This document shows, in pieces, positions 31,950 through 33,704 of a DNA stretch of 33,704 nt. Made by a program: the position numbers and the translations under genes. This DNA comes from Candidatus Bathyarchaeota archaeon (GTDB lineage: Archaea > Thermoproteota > Bathyarchaeia > 40CM-2-53-6 > RBG-13-38-9): positions 1-33,704 of the forward strand of contig SMYQ01000001.1 of assembly GCA_007050885.1 (NCBI GenBank). Reading direction: 5' to 3'. The notes beneath the pieces are model-generated. The model was given only the letters and a program-made list of their open reading frames with translations, searched no databases and had not been told where the DNA came from. How positions within the stretch are numbered: the stretch's first letter is position 1; every line of letters starts with the position of its first letter.

Positions 31950-33160
31950 TTGACCACCTTTTTCTGGACCACGTAGACCCTCTTCCCGTCGGGAACATTG
32001 CTGTCCACACATGTGCTTGGTCCTATCGTCACGTCTTTACCCAACAGAATGCCGGGCATTATCCTTGAACCTATGCCTACCTTGGTCCCGTTGCCCACGA
32101 TGCACCCGAGGTGGCCGCGCCCCGTCGGGCATTTTTTGTTTTTGACCCTGGCAACAACCTCTTTCTTGTCGAACCTGCGGTTTGCCGTCACGACTCCGAA
32201 GCCGAGCCAAACTTTCTTGCCCAGCACGGAATCCCCGATATATGAGTGGTGGAGCGCGCAACCCGGGCCGACCAGGCTGCGGGCCACCTCGCTTCCGAAG
32301 CCAATTACGGAGCCCATCTCCACACTGCTCTGGCGGACCAGTGATGAGGTGCCCACAACAGCGCCCCTGCCTATGTAAGCGGGGCCGGAAACAAAAGCTC
32401 CCTCCATTATGCGCGCGCCCTGGTCTATGAAAACGTCGCCTGTTATTGAAGCGCTTTCAGACACTTCGCCGAGCGACTTGGTCTTGACTTCTTCAAGAAG
32501 TCTTTCCATGACTGAAAGGGCATCCCAGGGATACTTGAGACTTGGAAGTTCCTCCTTCGGGATAATTTCGAACTCGGACGGGTGGTCCTTCAGGTACCGG
32601 GAGAGCACTCGCTCGAATTTATAGTGGTCGTCCCCCTTCGAGGATTCCAGCGCGCTCACGAACTTGTGGCTCAGACGGTAGATGGAATTGACTATCAGGT
32701 CCGACTCGGATTTTTTCGGTTTTTCTTCTATGCCTACTACAAAGTCGCCCTTCACTGTGGCCACACCGTATCCTTTGGCGTTTGAGAGCTTGGACAACAG
32801 GAGCTTTGTGCCAACGCCCGTCATCAGCTTGTCCGTGGCGAAGCGGCTGAACTGGTGGCCGGAAGCCACTATCACATCGTCCCCATAGTCGGCCGCACCC
32901 GTGATGATGGCGTCCCACATCCCCAGGGGCTTTTCCTGGACGCGGAACTGAACTTCCTTGTTCAGCTTTTTTTCCTTCAAGACTTTGCTGACGCATTCGT
33001 TTGCAGGCTCGACAACAACGACTTCGTCTATCTCCTTCGGGAAGTTGTTTATCGTCCTCACTATCAGGGGCTCACCCATTATTTCAAGCAGTGACTTGTG
33101 GCATCCGCTAAACGGCCAGAACCGCGAAGACTCCCCACCGGCGAGGACTACAGCCCGCAT
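31946..33160 (-). CDS. Sugar nucleotidyltransferase with left-handed beta-helix domain (404 aa)
   Basis: The N-terminal half is a nucleotidyltransferase fold with the signature VVLAGGESSRFWPFSGCHKSLLEI, in which a Lys aligns with the catalytic Lys of GlmU- and RfbA-type enzymes. The C-terminal half (from about residue 235) is hexapeptide repeats (ITGDVFIDQGARI, AYIGRGAVVG, VGNGTKVGIG), a left-handed beta-helix as in bifunctional GlmU-like archaeal enzymes, often acyl- or acetyltransferases. It likely makes an NDP-sugar for glycosylation or envelope synthesis; the exact sugar cannot be deduced. ATG 33160 has a TTTTTTAA box 24 nt upstream, back to back with the SRP RNA promoter. It is the first gene of the operon with the YvcK-like and HAD genes. 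Confidence 0.85.
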   Translation of the reverse strand: MRAVVLAGGESSRFWPFSGCHKSLLEIMGEPLIVRTINNFPKEIDEVVVVEPANECVSKVLKEKKLNKEVQFRVQEKPLGMWDAIITGAADYGDDVIVASGHQFSRFATDKLMTGVGTKLLLSKLSNAKGYGVATVKGDFVVGIEEKPKKSESDLIVNSIYRLSHKFVSALESSKGDDHYKFERVLSRYLKDHPSEFEIIPKEELPSLKYPWDALSVMERLLEEVKTKSLGEVSESASITGDVFIDQGARIMEGAFVSGPAYIGRGAVVGTSSLVRQSSVEMGSVIGFGSEVARSLVGPGCALHHSYIGDSVLGKKVWLGFGVVTANRRFDKKEVVARVKNKKCPTGRGHLGCIVGNGTKVGIGSRIMPGILLGKDVTIGPSTCVDSNVPDGKRVYVVQKKVVK

Positions 33161-33180
33161 GCCATGCCGTGGCTTCCAGC

Positions 33181-33188
33181 TTAAAAAA
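33181..33188 (-). promoter_or_regulatory. A/T box for the nucleotidyltransferase operon
   Basis: The minus strand reads TTTTTTAA, centred about 24 nt before ATG 33160, 20 nt from the divergent SRP RNA TATA box. Confidence 0.4.
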
Positions 33189-33205
33189 GATTGCCAGGCT
33201 GAACC

Positions 33206-33213
33206 ATTATAAA
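33206..33213 (+). promoter_or_regulatory. TATA box of the SRP RNA gene
   Basis: ATTATAAA is centred about 26 nt before the first base of the predicted closing helix at 33235. Confidence 0.6.
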
Positions 33214-33234
33214 CCGCAAATGCGGAGTGTTTAT

Positions 33235-33518
33235 GCCCGGCTAGGCTGGGGGGCTGACGTCCCCTGTCCCTTAGGGGTCCACAAATCGTCTTGGTGGGGC
33301 CGAAGCCTGGGGGAAGGGGTACACTGCGCGGGGTGACATCCTGGAATCCGGGACGTCGAAGCCCTGCACTGCGGTGGCCTCATGAGTGCTGAAACAGGCC
33401 AGGTCCGGAAGGAAGCAACCTTAGGTGCTTCTTGGGGTGCCCGTAGAACGCGGGGTGGAGTTCCGCTCTGGGGAGAAACCTTGCGAAAGAACTTCGACCC
33501 TTGGGTGTGCCGGGCACT
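33235..33518 (+). ncRNA. Signal recognition particle 7S RNA
   Basis: The helix-8 asymmetric and tetraloop block is unmistakable at about 33388-33425 (AGGCCAGGTCCGGAAGGAAG, then the CAACC counterpart of the usual CAGCC). The 5' GCCCGGC (33235-33241) pairs with the 3' GCCGGGC (33509-33515), closing helix 1 around a body of about 280 nt, typical of archaeal 7S RNA. GAC/GUCC-rich helices in between are consistent with helices 2-5. The SRP RNA scaffolds SRP54 and SRP19 for co-translational membrane targeting, needed for the many exported proteins here. The ends are approximate; a T-rich stretch (CTTTTTAATTT) follows at about 33531. Confidence 0.93.
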
Positions 33519-33530
33519 CTCTTTCAACAG

Positions 33531-33541
33531 CTTTTTAATTT
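33531..33541 (+). terminator. T-rich stretch after SRP RNA
   Basis: CTTTTTAATTT follows the SRP RNA 3' end by about 13 nt, as expected for archaeal oligo-T termination. No hairpin is required. Confidence 0.4.
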
Positions 33542-33630
33542 AGAAAAACTGCATAATTTAGTCGAGATAAATGTCAACGATTTCGTAGCGACTTGGAGCG
33601 AGGCGGAAAGGAGCGTAACGAGATGGTTGC

Positions 33631-33704
33631 GGGGCCGTGGTCTAGACGGTTATGACGTCGCCTTGACATGGCGAAGGTCCCCGGTTCGAATCCGGGCGGC
33701 CCCA
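33631..33704 (+). tRNA. tRNA-Val(GAC)
   Basis: The complete cloverleaf runs to the last base of the window. The acceptor stem GGGGCCG pairs with CGGCCCC and the discriminator is A. The anticodon stem TCGCC (33658-33662) pairs with GGCGA (33670-33674) around the loop TTGACAT, giving anticodon GAC (33665-33667). The T-arm is CCCGG-TTCGAAT-CCGGG. GAC reads valine codons GUC and, by wobble, GUU. No intron is seen. A CCA tail, if encoded, would lie outside the window. Confidence 0.95.

Overview
This window is archaeal. It encodes a two-repeat TATA-binding protein, a two-AAA-domain CDC48/VCP ATPase, an archaeal/eukaryal-type tyrosyl-tRNA synthetase, Dph2 for diphthamide on EF-2, an ADP-forming acyl-CoA synthetase alpha subunit, a 7S-type SRP RNA and a tRNA-Val(GAC). 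First genes of transcription units carry TATA-like boxes 23-28 nt before the start codon, with no room for a leader. Genes inside operons use GGTGAT or GGAGGTG ribosome-binding sites. The compact layout and very large Cys-rich, LamG-containing surface protein would fit a DPANN-like archaeon, but the lineage is not proven here.

Region 1 (1-12.6 kb) is the unusual part. An N-glycan-rich surface protein enters from the left edge. It is followed, mostly on the minus strand, by five radical SAM (rSAM) genes interleaved with small membrane-anchored or exported proteins. At its heart is what reads as an archaeal His-Xaa-Ser (HXS) peptide-modification system. The precursor-like protein (9128-9478) ends in 16 uninterrupted His-X-Ser/Thr triplets plus a terminal Cys. 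Next to it are an HxsB-like rSAM/SPASM maturase (9521-10957), an HxsD-like protein (11117-11554), a 67-aa partner and an A24 prepilin-peptidase-like membrane protease (11551-12255), in one tightly overlapped operon. Three further rSAM genes (2579, 4102, 5486) are mutual paralogs whose C-terminal Cys motif resembles HxsC. A fourth (7187) has a full SPASM motif. A transglutaminase-like lipoprotein (8260) and two membrane-anchored proteins lie between them.

Region 2 (12.6-21.2 kb) is one gene for a 2861-residue exported, Cys-rich protein with two LamG domains. It is divergent from the HXS operon, and both start codons lie 26 nt from the same TATA-like element.

Region 3 (21.2-33.7 kb) is mostly housekeeping. 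It holds a coiled-coil protein, TyrRS, an amino-acid permease, two tandem paralogous HExxH zincin-like proteins, a 50-aa ORF, the acyl-CoA synthetase alpha subunit, CDC48, TBP, Dph2, and a coupled operon of sugar nucleotidyltransferase, YvcK/CofD-like protein and HAD hydrolase. SRP RNA and tRNA-Val close the window.

Working model (inference): the HXS repeat protein is made from its own strong promoter. It is modified by the HxsB/D and HxsC-like enzymes, handled at the membrane by the A24 protease, and displayed or released at the cell surface.
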